A stretch of DNA of 64,000 bases from Permianibacter fluminis (GTDB taxonomy: Bacteria; Pseudomonadota; Gammaproteobacteria; Enterobacterales; Permianibacteraceae), in contig NZ_JABMEG010000001.1 of the NCBI RefSeq assembly GCF_013179735.1, positions 3,100,001-3,164,000 on the forward strand, in the 5' to 3' direction. The notes beneath the pieces were generated by a model that was not told the DNA's origin, did no database searches, and worked only from the letters and a program-made list of their open reading frames with translations. The position numbers and the translations under genes were made by a program. Each line of letters begins with the position of its first letter. Positions within the stretch are counted from its first letter, which is position 1. Shown in pieces: positions 24,755 through 33,936 of the stretch.

Positions 24755-25876
24755 ATGGACAAGCTGGACATGACTGAACAACGCAAATCACGCACGCTCA
24801 TCTTTCCCGCCGGGATGCCACGCGCACTGAGTTACCTGGCGCAAGCGCGGGCGGAAAATCAGGATGTCATCGGGGCGTCATCGCTCGGCTATGATCCCGC
24901 CCAAAAGCAGTACCCAGCCTGGATCCATTTGCCCTACATCACAGCAGAGAACTTCGATAGCGCGCTGCGGCAAGCACTGATCGAGCATGGCATCACTGCG
25001 ATTTACACCCCCAACCCGGTGGTCTGGAACTACCTGCAGCAAAAGCTGGCGCAGCTGGCTCCCACTGTCCAGCTCGTCAATGGCTCGCCGGTCGACAGCG
25101 AGCTGGCACCGTACCGCAGTGCCCTGACGCTGGCTCAGCAACTCGGTGACGACACCTTGGCACTGGCAAGCTGCGACACGCCAAAGCCAGCCGGCTCAAT
25201 ACTGGAATTGGCGGCGCTGTTTCGCCACGCTGAAACCATTCCCGGGATGTGTGACCACGATAAAATTCGTGCGCTCTGCGCCATTGCTCGACAAACCCCT
25301 GACGGTGACATCATCGAGATTGGCAGCTGGTGGGGAAAATCGGCCTTTGTCCTGTTGCAACTGGCAACGATATACCGCATCGGTAAACTGCTGTGTATAG
25401 ACCCGTGGTCGAACGAGCATCTGGTTCAACACGATGAAAAAGGACTGGTGGATAGTATTGCCATCAGCGCTGATGAAGCGTTCACCGTCTTTCGGCTCAA
25501 TTTGCTGCCGTACGGCAAGGGCGCAGTCAATTACCTCAGGATGCCATCGGTTCAAGCAGCTGCGATCTATCGTGAACAACGGGAACTTTCCAGTGCGGAA
25601 TTCGGCAGTAGTCGCTATGAAGGCAAAATTTCGCTATTGCACATCGATGGCAACCACAGCCTGAGCAGCGTACAAGCCGACTTGTCGGCATGGGTCGGCC
25701 ATGTCTGCGTCGGCGGCTGGATCATTATTGATGATTATGTTTGGCCCTACGGCGACGGCCCGAAGCGCGCAGCCGATCACCTGCTGTTGCAAAACCGGCA
25801 GTGCATCGAACTGGCATTTGTGATGGGTAGCGCACTGTTTATCCGATTGAACCAGCGCATTGAAAGCAACAGCTAA
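24755..25876 (+). CDS. Two-domain protein with C-terminal SAM methyltransferase (Methyltransf_24)
   Basis: A 373-aa protein. The C-terminal half carries a methyltransferase fold: GDIIEIGSWWGKSAFVLLQL, LLCIDPW, then LLHIDGNHSLSSVQADLSAW and GGWIIIDDYVWPYGDG. The N-terminal 110 or so residues (LIFPAGMPRALSYLAQARAE ... IPAWIHLPY-like) resemble a Rossmann pre-ATP-grasp fold and have no assigned role. It is the last gene of the cassette, 70 bp after the previous one, and converges on flgL. With the two other methyltransferases it suggests a heavily methylated glycan. Confidence 0.75.
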   Translation: MDKLDMTEQRKSRTLIFPAGMPRALSYLAQARAENQDVIGASSLGYDPAQKQYPAWIHLPYITAENFDSALRQALIEHGITAIYTPNPVVWNYLQQKLAQLAPTVQLVNGSPVDSELAPYRSALTLAQQLGDDTLALASCDTPKPAGSILELAALFRHAETIPGMCDHDKIRALCAIARQTPDGDIIEIGSWWGKSAFVLLQLATIYRIGKLLCIDPWSNEHLVQHDEKGLVDSIAISADEAFTVFRLNLLPYGKGAVNYLRMPSVQAAAIYREQRELSSAEFGSSRYEGKISLLHIDGNHSLSSVQADLSAWVGHVCVGGWIIIDDYVWPYGDGPKRAADHLLLQNRQCIELAFVMGSALFIRLNQRIESNS

Positions 25877-25941
25877 AGATTCAACCTGCCCGGATCACCT
25901 CAGGCTCACCGGGTGCTATCCGATACCAAGCACAGACACTC

Positions 25942-27189
25942 TCAAAGAAAGCGGAACAGCGACAAGCCCTGTATCCGGGCAAAACTGCTTTGCGCGGCCT
26001 CAAGTGAGGTCTGCTGCTGGGTAAACAGGCTGATCGCCTCGACCACGTTCAAGTCCTGCAGCGAGGACAGCGTGGTTTTGGCGTTCACTTTGCCGGCTTC
26101 ATTGGCCGACAGTTCGGAATCGATGACGTTCAAACGCGTGCCGAGCTCGGCGCGAACGCGGCTGATATTTTCCAGACCGCGGTCGAGCGATTCCAGCGAA
26201 TAGTCCAACGCCATTTGCAGGCGGGCGCGGTCGGCATCGTTCGAGCTGCCAAGGCGCATGGCGTCGATGGCATCCTGCACCGTGGTGAAGATGTCCTTCG
26301 ACGCGCTGTTCTGTACGGTAAAGGTATCACCGGCAATCGGCGTCCCGGTGAAACTGGTCGTGATGCCATTGAAGGTAATCGCTGCGTCTTCCACATAGGC
26401 CGGCGCTGCGGTAATCGAATTGGCGGGCAACGGTGGAATCAGCTGGCCATCGACCGAGCCAAAGACGTTGTAGGCCAACTCGCCCAGCGCATTGGTAACC
26501 ATTGTGATGGTATAGGTTTGCGGCGCGGCGGCATCAAACGCCACTCGGTTGCTGACACTGCCCGGATCAATGGCGGCATTGCCGGTATTGAGTGCACCAC
26601 CGAAGGTGGCGAAATCGCCGTTGCCTTCCTTGATGTTCTGGAACACGTCGAAACCGGAGTGGGTTACGCCAACGGCGACATCATTGTTGACGAAAATTTC
26701 GCGCTGGCCATTGTCTCCGGCGTATTGATAGTTGCCAGCAGCATTGCGGGTAAAGGGTTTGACATCGGTGCGAAAGCCGGCAAACAGGTATTCGCCTTCC
26801 GAGTTCTGGCTGTTGGCGATACCAACCAACTCTTCCAGCCGCTCCTGCGCCTCGTTGGCCAGCGCATTGCGCTCCAGGCTGTCATAGGCTCCGTTGCCGG
26901 CCAGCAGGATCAGTTCGCGTACGCGGCCGAGCGCCGTGGTGACGCTATCAAGCGTGGTATCGGATTGCTCGTTATAGCCCTTGGCAGTGTTGGCGTTGAT
27001 TTTGTAGCGCTCAAGCGACGCCAGTTCGCCCTTGAAGGTTTCAATCAGCGTTGAGGCCACCGGATCATCGGACGGCGTCAGCACCCGCTTCTGGGTCGAC
27101 AGCTGCAGCTGGGTTTTGGCAATGGCCGCCTGTTGATCCAGAATCGAATCCACACCGCGTTGAAAAAATCCGGGGGTCGAAATACGCAT
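25942..27189 (-). CDS. flgL: Hook-filament junction protein FlgL (HAP3)
   Basis: FlgL connects the hook-side HAP1 ring to the filament. The product is 415 aa. It starts MRISTPGFFQRGVDSILDQQ and has flagellin-like D0/D1 helices at both ends (TAKGYNEQSDTTLDSVTTAL; SLEAAQSSFARIQGLSLF). It lies 14 bp after flgK on the same strand, in the expected flgKL unit driven by sigma-28. It converges with the glycosylation-type cassette. Confidence 0.95.
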   Translation of the reverse strand: MRISTPGFFQRGVDSILDQQAAIAKTQLQLSTQKRVLTPSDDPVASTLIETFKGELASLERYKINANTAKGYNEQSDTTLDSVTTALGRVRELILLAGNGAYDSLERNALANEAQERLEELVGIANSQNSEGEYLFAGFRTDVKPFTRNAAGNYQYAGDNGQREIFVNNDVAVGVTHSGFDVFQNIKEGNGDFATFGGALNTGNAAIDPGSVSNRVAFDAAAPQTYTITMVTNALGELAYNVFGSVDGQLIPPLPANSITAAPAYVEDAAITFNGITTSFTGTPIAGDTFTVQNSASKDIFTTVQDAIDAMRLGSSNDADRARLQMALDYSLESLDRGLENISRVRAELGTRLNVIDSELSANEAGKVNAKTTLSSLQDLNVVEAISLFTQQQTSLEAAQSSFARIQGLSLFRFL

Positions 27190-27203
27190 GGTCGCTTTCC
27201 TGA

Positions 27204-29198
27204 TTAACGCACAGACTGGAACAAGGTATCGAACAAGGACCGCGCCACCGAAATCACTTGCGCCGACGCTTCATAGGATTGCTGGAAGCGCAGCAAATTG
27301 GCCGCCTCCTCGTCCAGATTGACACCGGACAGTGAATCGCGCCGGGCCTTGGTCTGCTCCACCAGCGACTTGGTCGATGCGGCATTGACCTCGGCCTCGG
27401 AGGTCCGGGTGCCCACTTCTGCAATCAAGCGGCCATAGGCCTGCGAATAATTCGAGCGTCCGTTATCAAGCGTTGCGATATTCTGCAGTGCCGCCATCAA
27501 TTGACTGTTGCGGTTGTCGCCGATGCCGCCAGTATTGTAATCGGTAAAAAACTGATCACCGGTACGCGGCGCACCCGCCAACACCACTTCATAACCATAG
27601 GCATTGACCGGTGGTCCGGCAGTTGCCAACAGATTATTGTCCTGATTGGGCACGAAGGTGGCGCCGGCAACCAGTACCGCATTGGTCGTGTTGTCAATGA
27701 CGTCGTAAGTGGTTGCCGAGGTAAAATTAATCCGCAGCGGCGGCGTGATGGCAAATGGCGTGGCGAACACGGCGGTGCTGGTATCCGTGACCTGCACCGA
27801 CTTGACCAAACCGCTACCGGTATTGCTCAACGACGTACTGGTGCTGACCGGCAGCGCGGCGGCGACGCCCCGAACATCGTCAATGACCCGATCAAACTCG
27901 CCAGCGGCACCACGGGTCGGTGCCAGAATGAAACTGTCGCCATTATTGGCGTTGGCCGCGATATTCAACGAAATGCCGTCGCCAATATTGACCGTAGCGG
28001 GTGGTGCCGGCGCCGCAAAACTGCTGACGACGGTGTTGTCGGACAGACGGGTAACCGTGTAAGTGCCGGCATTCATGGTCAGCAAATAATTGCTGTCGGT
28101 CATGGTGTTCGGGTCAACGATATCGACCGAAAAACTGCCGGGCCCGGCGTAACCGGTCGGCGTCAATACACGCCGGGTAGCGATGGCAGGATCATTGAAA
28201 TCGGTAAAGAACAAACCACCCAGCTGATTGTTGAGATCCATGCCGAGCGCATGCTGATCATTCATGGTTTCAGACAAACCAATGGCAACACGGCCGAGGG
28301 TGTTGATGGCTGGCTCCAGCAGTTCGCGGCGGAACTGGAACAATCCACCCAGCTTGCCACCGCTGATTTGACTGGTGATATCAATCTGGGCGCTGCCGCT
28401 CGACGGTTGCAGGAACACGCCATACTGACGCGGGTCGGTCACGCTCGGCTGCGCCACCACCGTGTTGTACACCACGCCGATCACCAACGCCTGACCATTA
28501 CCGAGAAAGACACTGGTGCTGCCATCAGCTTGATCGATCGTCGTGACATTGGTCAGCGTCGCCAGCTCGTCGAGCAGGCGATCACGCTGATCACGCATGT
28601 CATTCGGTTGTCCGGCAATGCCGCCACCGGCCGATACCGCGCCGGTGATCGCGTTGTTGAGCTGGGCAATATCGCGGGCAATGGCCGAGATGTGATCAGC
28701 TGTGGCAACAATACCGTCGTTCAGCGTGTCGCGTTGCTTCGACAACGTTGAATCCAGCGACTGGAATCGACCGGCCAGCATCTGCGCCTGACTCAGCAGC
28801 ACCTGCCGGGCCGGAATCGATGAGGGGTTGTCGCTGACACCCTGCAACGAAGCAAAAAACGCCTGCAGCTGCTGGTTCAATCCGGTATCGGCATCTGCGA
28901 CCAGATTGTCCAGCCGCTGCGCTTCCTGCAGATAGGCTTCGTACCCTGCCGAACCGTTGCTGTTGGTACGTAGCTCATTGATCAGCGTCTGACTGAAAAT
29001 ACGCTCGACATTGCTGAGCTCGACACCGGAACCAAAATACTGGCTGCCGAGAAACTGCGGTAACGAGGCAATGTAATCGGTGCGCTGCCGGTTATAGCCG
29101 GCGGTGTTGACGTTGGCGATATTGTGCGAGGTCGTGGAAATGCCGAGCTGCGAGCCAATCAGCCCGGAAACGCCCACATTGAGAATATCGATTGCCAT
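27204..29198 (-). CDS. flgK: Hook-filament junction protein FlgK (HAP1)
   Basis: FlgK forms the first junction ring above the hook. The product is 664 aa, larger than the 550-aa enteric protein but normal for Pseudomonas-type FlgK. It starts with a rod/hook-type N-terminus (NVGVSGLIGSQLGISTTSHN, NIANVNTAGYNRQR) and ends with the D0 helix (NLLRFQQSYEASAQVISVAR). The central 320-560 region is an Ala/Thr-rich, variable insertion. A sigma-28 promoter lies directly upstream. Confidence 0.95.
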   Translation of the reverse strand: MAIDILNVGVSGLIGSQLGISTTSHNIANVNTAGYNRQRTDYIASLPQFLGSQYFGSGVELSNVERIFSQTLINELRTNSNGSAGYEAYLQEAQRLDNLVADADTGLNQQLQAFFASLQGVSDNPSSIPARQVLLSQAQMLAGRFQSLDSTLSKQRDTLNDGIVATADHISAIARDIAQLNNAITGAVSAGGGIAGQPNDMRDQRDRLLDELATLTNVTTIDQADGSTSVFLGNGQALVIGVVYNTVVAQPSVTDPRQYGVFLQPSSGSAQIDITSQISGGKLGGLFQFRRELLEPAINTLGRVAIGLSETMNDQHALGMDLNNQLGGLFFTDFNDPAIATRRVLTPTGYAGPGSFSVDIVDPNTMTDSNYLLTMNAGTYTVTRLSDNTVVSSFAAPAPPATVNIGDGISLNIAANANNGDSFILAPTRGAAGEFDRVIDDVRGVAAALPVSTSTSLSNTGSGLVKSVQVTDTSTAVFATPFAITPPLRINFTSATTYDVIDNTTNAVLVAGATFVPNQDNNLLATAGPPVNAYGYEVVLAGAPRTGDQFFTDYNTGGIGDNRNSQLMAALQNIATLDNGRSNYSQAYGRLIAEVGTRTSEAEVNAASTKSLVEQTKARRDSLSGVNLDEEAANLLRFQQSYEASAQVISVARSLFDTLFQSVR

Positions 29199-29219
29199 GC
29201 TCGGGTACTCCGCCTCGGG

Positions 29220-29246
29220 TTATCGGCCGGGGCGGACACGACTTGA
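29220..29246 (-). promoter_or_regulatory. Sigma-28 promoter of flgKL
   Basis: On the minus strand TCAAGTCG, an 11-nt spacer and GCCGATAA match the FliA consensus. The start of transcription would be near 29213, only about 15 nt before the flgK ATG. This splits flgKL from the sigma-54-driven genes upstream. Confidence 0.85.
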
Positions 29247-29281
29247 GCCCAACCTTGCCGTTCCGCCACTGCCTGAACGAA

Positions 29282-30418
29282 TCAGAGCAATTCGCGTGCC
29301 TTGGCGACCAGGTCGCGCAAAGAATCGCTGTTGAACAGCTGTATCAGCTTGTTGGCGTAGTTCGGGTCGGTGGCATAACCACCTTGCTGCAGTCCTTTGG
29401 CGTACGCAGCCGGATCACCGGCCTGCTCGACTGCGGCGGCATAACGCGGCGACGACTTGATGAAATCCGCGTAATCGGCGAACGCTTCCGCAACCGAGTC
29501 ATAGGCCCGGAAACTGGCGCGCTGACGCGCGGGCACCGCGCTGTTGCCGGGACCGTATTCGAGCGTGTTCGCGGTCACCGTTTTGCCGGTCCAGCGACTA
29601 TCGGCCTTGATGCCAAAATACTGGTGGCTGGAAGCCGCAGTCATCGGTATCGACTGATTTGGTTGTGAATAGCCGTTTGGCTGTGAATGGCCGGCTGGAT
29701 GTGCAGAAGCGCTTGACTGGCCAATTGCTGCCTGCGCCGGCGGCAAAACTTTTCCGCTGACATTATCCGCTGCAGTCGGCAATTTGCTGCCCCAGCCGGT
29801 TTCCAGCGCCGCCTGTGCCAGCAACATCAGCGGACTCACACCCAATTTCTCGGCCGCTTGCTCGGCATGCGGCAACACCGTTTTGACAAACTCGGCCGGG
29901 GTCGCCGGTGGTGGATTTTGTGCGGCTTGCAGCGGCGGGCGCGCTGGCAACGGCAGGGGCACACTGTGCGCGGCTTTGACGGCGCCTTGCACGCTATGCG
30001 GGCGCAGGCTGCGCTCTGGCAGGTGACTGGCAGCAGGCAAGGTTTCCGGCGCGGCTTGCGGTGCAGCTGAACCAGACTTGCTGATGGCCGTCTGGCTCAA
30101 CTGTTGCACCATGCGTTCCGCCAAACCCAGTGATTGATTGTTGGCCAGCGACAAGGCCAGCTGCTCATCGTGCATCTGCTGATAGACCTCGTCATTGCCA
30201 CCGCCAAAGAAGTCGTCATCCTCGAACACTTCATTGGCGGCACGCATGGCTTTCAGCAGCTGTTGCAAGAAAACCGATTCGAATTGCTTGGCAGCAGCTT
30301 TCAGCGCCGCCTGTTCGTCATGCTGAGCCAGATTGCGCAGCTTGTTGAGCGCACGCAGATCGTGATAGCTGCCGGCATCCGGTAGGGTCGCAGAGGTCAG
30401 CGGTAATTGCTCGGCCAT
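29282..30418 (-). CDS. flgJ: Rod-cap and peptidoglycan hydrolase FlgJ
   Basis: FlgJ caps the growing rod and opens the peptidoglycan. The 378-aa protein has the N-terminal rod-binding domain (about 25-105: KAAAKQFESVFLQQLLKAMR, FFGGGNDEVYQQMHDEQLA), a Pro/Ala-rich linker, and a C-terminal glucosaminidase domain (LLAQAALETGWGSKLP with the catalytic Glu, YFGIKADSRWTGK, FRAYDSVAEAFADYADFI). A short Ser/Gln/Pro insertion, with SQPNGYSQPNQS, splits the front of the enzyme domain (about 240-260). Gene order and length are normal for polar systems. Confidence 0.93.
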   Translation of the reverse strand: MAEQLPLTSATLPDAGSYHDLRALNKLRNLAQHDEQAALKAAAKQFESVFLQQLLKAMRAANEVFEDDDFFGGGNDEVYQQMHDEQLALSLANNQSLGLAERMVQQLSQTAISKSGSAAPQAAPETLPAASHLPERSLRPHSVQGAVKAAHSVPLPLPARPPLQAAQNPPPATPAEFVKTVLPHAEQAAEKLGVSPLMLLAQAALETGWGSKLPTAADNVSGKVLPPAQAAIGQSSASAHPAGHSQPNGYSQPNQSIPMTAASSHQYFGIKADSRWTGKTVTANTLEYGPGNSAVPARQRASFRAYDSVAEAFADYADFIKSSPRYAAAVEQAGDPAAYAKGLQQGGYATDPNYANKLIQLFNSDSLRDLVAKARELL

Positions 30419-30441
30419 GATCGGTATCCGTCAGCGCCGAC

Positions 30442-31551
30442 TTAAATGACAACCAGCTCGGCCTGCAAGGCACCAGCCTGTTTCAATGCCTCCAGAATCG
30501 CCATCAGATCGCCTGGCGCGGCACCGACAGCATTGACCGCCCGGACAATCTGCTCCAGCGTCACGCCTGCCGGAAACAGGAACATCCGCGAGTCATCCTG
30601 ATTGACCGCAACATTGCTTTGCGGCGTAGTCACAGTATTGCCCTGTGCCAGCGCATTGGGTTGACTGACGTTCTGCTGCTCAGTAATCGTCACGACCAGA
30701 TTGCCATGAGCAACCGCGGCTTTCTTCACTCTGACATGATTGCCAATGACGATGGTGCCGGTGCGTGAATTGATCACGACTCTGGCAGCCGGCTCGCCCG
30801 GCTCCAGGGTCAGATTTTCCAGCACCGACATGAACGTTACCCGCTGTGACGGATCGCGCGGCGCACCAACTTCAATCGTGCCGGCATCGACCGCCTGTGC
30901 AACCAGAGGCCCAAGCAGCAGATTGATTTGCTCGGCCACTCGCTTGGCAGTGGTGAAATCCGGCTCGTGCAAATTCAGCATCACCGAATCGCCGAGCGCA
31001 AAACCGTTGGGCGAAATCCGCTCGACCGTCGCGCCATTGGGAATCCGACCAGATGTCGGCACATTGATAGTAATTTTGGAGCCGTCGTTGCCCTGGGCGC
31101 CAAAACCGCCGACCACCAGATTGCCCTGGGCAATGGCATAAATCTCACCATCCACACCGCGCAGTGGCGCCATCAACAAGGCGCCGCCGCGCAGCGATTT
31201 GGCTTCACCGAGACTGGAAACGGTAACGTCGATCGGTTGACCGGGTTTGGCATACGGCGGCAGCTCAGCTTGAATCGCCACCGCGGCGACATTCTTGAAT
31301 TTCGGCGTCTGCCCGTCCGGCAGGACAATGCCAAACCGGCTCAGCATGGATTTGAACGCCTGCGCTGTGTATGGCGTTTGCTCACCGGTGCCGTCGAGCC
31401 CCACGACCAGACCGTAGCCGACCAGCGGGTTGCTGCGAATGCCACCGATGCCGGCGATATCTTTCAAGCGCTCGGCCTGTGCCGAGGCGCTGATCGCCAG
31501 CAATCCGGCAATCAGCGCCGCATGAAAACATTTAGCTGCAGTGTGGTTCAT
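30442..31551 (-). CDS. flgI: Flagellar P-ring protein FlgI
   Basis: FlgI builds the periplasmic P ring around the rod. From the third of three consecutive ATGs (31551) the product is 369 aa, with AGGAG 7 nt upstream. It has a Sec signal peptide ([18 protein letters not shown]) and the conserved start [35 protein letters not shown] and the C-end [18 protein letters not shown] are typical. It begins 11 bp after flgH ends. The longer open frame to 31764 lies inside flgH and is not used. Confidence 0.95.
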   Translation of the reverse strand: MNHTAAKCFHAALIAGLLAISASAQAERLKDIAGIGGIRSNPLVGYGLVVGLDGTGEQTPYTAQAFKSMLSRFGIVLPDGQTPKFKNVAAVAIQAELPPYAKPGQPIDVTVSSLGEAKSLRGGALLMAPLRGVDGEIYAIAQGNLVVGGFGAQGNDGSKITINVPTSGRIPNGATVERISPNGFALGDSVMLNLHEPDFTTAKRVAEQINLLLGPLVAQAVDAGTIEVGAPRDPSQRVTFMSVLENLTLEPGEPAARVVINSRTGTIVIGNHVRVKKAAVAHGNLVVTITEQQNVSQPNALAQGNTVTTPQSNVAVNQDDSRMFLFPAGVTLEQIVRAVNAVGAAPGDLMAILEALKQAGALQAELVVI

Positions 31552-31562
31552 CATCATGCTCC

Positions 31563-32261
31563 TCAGAACGGCCACCATTCGGTACTGAAGAACCGTGCCA
31601 ACCAGCCACGACTGTTCGCTTCGGCCATTTGCCCTGTGCCACTGTAGGCAATGCGGGCATTGGCCACCCGGGTCGATTGCACACTGTTGTCCGGCGCAAC
31701 ATCCTGTGGCCGGACAATGCCGGTAATGCGGACAAATTCCTGACCCTGATTGATGTTGACCCACTTGTCGCCACGAATGACCAGATTGCCATTCGGCAAC
31801 ACCTGACTGACCATGACAGTAACGGTGCCGGTCAGGGCATTGCTTTGCTTGCTGTCACTTTCGGCCTTGAAATCGCGGCTGGCACCGAGGTCAGTTTCCA
31901 GACCAAATTTTCCGCCATCGATTTGCGGATTGGTGCGGCCGAAAATCAGCGGCGGATCGATCTCGGTGGAATCGTTTTTCTTGATCTTGGTGTCCGCTTT
32001 TTTCTGGGCCTGGGTATTTTCAACCAGTCGGATGGTCAGCAAATCCCCGACCCGACTGGCGCGGCGATCTTCAAACAGGAAATTGGCGGTACCCGGGTTG
32101 TACAAGGCGCCGGGCTGCGCCGCCGACGGCTCCGGCATGGCCGGCAGAATCGGCGCAAATTCCGGGTCATCCGGCTGCGGTCCAGGCAATGCTGCGCAAC
32201 CGGCTAACAACGACACCAGCGACAGCAACGTCAGCAGCGGCGAAAACAGGCGGGCGTTCAT
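31563..32261 (-). CDS. flgH: Flagellar L-ring lipoprotein FlgH
   Basis: FlgH forms the outer-membrane L ring. The 232-aa protein has a lipoprotein signal with the lipobox LLAGC (Cys22). Conserved features are [20 protein letters not shown] and [20 protein letters not shown], with [13 protein letters not shown] near the end. It is followed by flgI and preceded by flgG after a 32-bp gap. Confidence 0.95.
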   Translation of the reverse strand: MNARLFSPLLTLLSLVSLLAGCAALPGPQPDDPEFAPILPAMPEPSAAQPGALYNPGTANFLFEDRRASRVGDLLTIRLVENTQAQKKADTKIKKNDSTEIDPPLIFGRTNPQIDGGKFGLETDLGASRDFKAESDSKQSNALTGTVTVMVSQVLPNGNLVIRGDKWVNINQGQEFVRITGIVRPQDVAPDNSVQSTRVANARIAYSGTGQMAEANSRGWLARFFSTEWWPF

Positions 32262-32293
32262 GTCAGCGTACCTTCATTCATCAAATTGACGGA

Positions 32294-33082
32294 TCAGAGC
32301 GTCTGACTGACGTATTGCAACATCTGGTCCACCGTCGAGATGACTTTGGCATTCATCTCATAGGCGCGCTGGGTTTCGATCATGTTGACCAGCTCTTCCA
32401 CCGTGTTGACGTTGGAGCTTTCCAGCGAGCCACCGCGGATCGTGCCGATACCGGTCAGACCCGGTGTGCCCACCACCGGCGCGCCACTGGCCAGCGTTTC
32501 GACAAACAGGTTATCGCCCATCGGCTGCAAGCCGGCCGGATTGATGAAATCGGCCAGTGTGATATTGCCGATGACCGTTGGTGCCGCCTGCCCTTGCAGC
32601 GTCACTGACACGGTGCCGTCCAGACCGACCGTAAAACTTTGCGCATCAGTCGGGACCGCAATGGCCGGGTTCAGCAAATAGCCTTCGCCGGTGGTAACGA
32701 TTTCACCGTTCTGGTTGAGCTGGAAATTGCCGGCACGGGTATAGGCCGTGCTGCCGTCTGGCATTTGAATTTGGAAAAATCCACGCCCTTGAATGGACAT
32801 GTCCAGGGCATTTTCAGTGACCTGTGTTGTGCCCTGAGTGAACTGTTTGGGGTTGGCCACGGTTTTGACACCGGTGCCCAGCATCAAGCCGGTCGGCAGC
32901 GTCGAATTCTGGGTCGTCGCGGCACCGGGCTGACGAATGTTCTGATACAGCAGGTCTTCGAACACCGCGCGATTTTTCTTGAAACCCACCGTGCTGGCGT
33001 TGGCCAGGTTGTGCGAGATGACGCTCAGATCCGTTTGCTGGGCATCAAGGCCGGTCTTGCTGATCCAAAGGGCGGGATGCAT
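32294..33082 (-). CDS. flgG: Distal rod protein FlgG
   Basis: FlgG makes the distal rod. The product is 262 aa, the usual size. It starts MHPALWISKTGLDAQQTDLS and has the rod hallmark SHNLANASTVGFKKNRAVFE. LLYQNIRQPGAATTQNSTLP is the FlgG-specific segment, and NVNTVEELVNMIETQRAYEM is the conserved C-terminal helix. A 110-bp gap to flgF on the 5' side has no clear promoter. Confidence 0.96.
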   Translation of the reverse strand: MHPALWISKTGLDAQQTDLSVISHNLANASTVGFKKNRAVFEDLLYQNIRQPGAATTQNSTLPTGLMLGTGVKTVANPKQFTQGTTQVTENALDMSIQGRGFFQIQMPDGSTAYTRAGNFQLNQNGEIVTTGEGYLLNPAIAVPTDAQSFTVGLDGTVSVTLQGQAAPTVIGNITLADFINPAGLQPMGDNLFVETLASGAPVVGTPGLTGIGTIRGGSLESSNVNTVEELVNMIETQRAYEMNAKVISTVDQMLQYVSQTL

Positions 33083-33192
33083 AGCAGTTTCCTCATATTA
33101 CCGAAGCCGCAAGCCAGTTTGGCGATTGGGCGTGGCTGACCATTCACGTCGGGATCAACAGACCCGGCACGCAAAAATACCTGTACAACACC

Positions 33193-33930
33193 TTACATCT
33201 GCACCAGCCGTTCCAATGACGAATCATTGTCTTCACTGATGCGCATCATCTTGACGTTCACTTCAAACTGGCGTGCGAGCGTGATCATGTCGACCATTTC
33301 TTCAACGGCATTGACGTTGCTCGACTCCAGCACGCCCTGAACGATCTGCACATTGGCATCCGGCGCTGCCGGTGCCCCGCTTTCCTGCCGAAACAAACCG
33401 TCTTCGCCCTTGCGCATGCTGGCCAGATCCGGGTTGACCAGACGTAACCGATCCAGCACCACGACCGCACTGGCAGGTGCGCCTTGCGGACGGATACTCA
33501 GCGTGCCGTCACTGCCGATGTCCAGCTTTTCATTGGCCGGAATCTGCACCGGACCGCCGTTCCCGAGCACCAGTCGGCCACCGGAGGTTTCCAGCAAACC
33601 GGCGGCATTGATGCGCAGTTCGCCAGCACGGGTATAGGCTTCGCCACCTTTGGCATCCTGCACGGCGAGAAAACCGTTGCCCTTGATGGCGATATCAAAA
33701 TCATTGCCGGTGGTGATCAAACTGCCGTGATTGAAATCCGTGCCCGGACGCTCGGTCATGACAAACGCCCGGCTCGGCATACCGTTACCAAAAATCGGCA
33801 TGGCCCGCGCTTGCGCCAGATCAGCTTTGAAACCGGTCACGCTAGCGTGTGCCAGGTTATTGGCGGACTTGGCTTGCGCCAAGGTCGTTTCCTTGGCGCC
33901 GGTCATTGCGATATAGAGCAAGCGATCCAT
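33193..33930 (-). CDS. flgF: Proximal rod protein FlgF
   Basis: FlgF is a proximal rod component. The 245-aa product starts MDRLLYIAMTGAKETTLAQA, has SANNLAHASVTGFKADLAQA in the rod N-terminal helix and VLESSNVNAVEEMVDMITLA at the C-terminus. It begins 6 bp after flgE ends, so the two are surely cotranscribed. Confidence 0.95.
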   Translation of the reverse strand: MDRLLYIAMTGAKETTLAQAKSANNLAHASVTGFKADLAQARAMPIFGNGMPSRAFVMTERPGTDFNHGSLITTGNDFDIAIKGNGFLAVQDAKGGEAYTRAGELRINAAGLLETSGGRLVLGNGGPVQIPANEKLDIGSDGTLSIRPQGAPASAVVVLDRLRLVNPDLASMRKGEDGLFRQESGAPAAPDANVQIVQGVLESSNVNAVEEMVDMITLARQFEVNVKMMRISEDNDSSLERLVQM

Positions 33931-33936
33931 CAGCGG

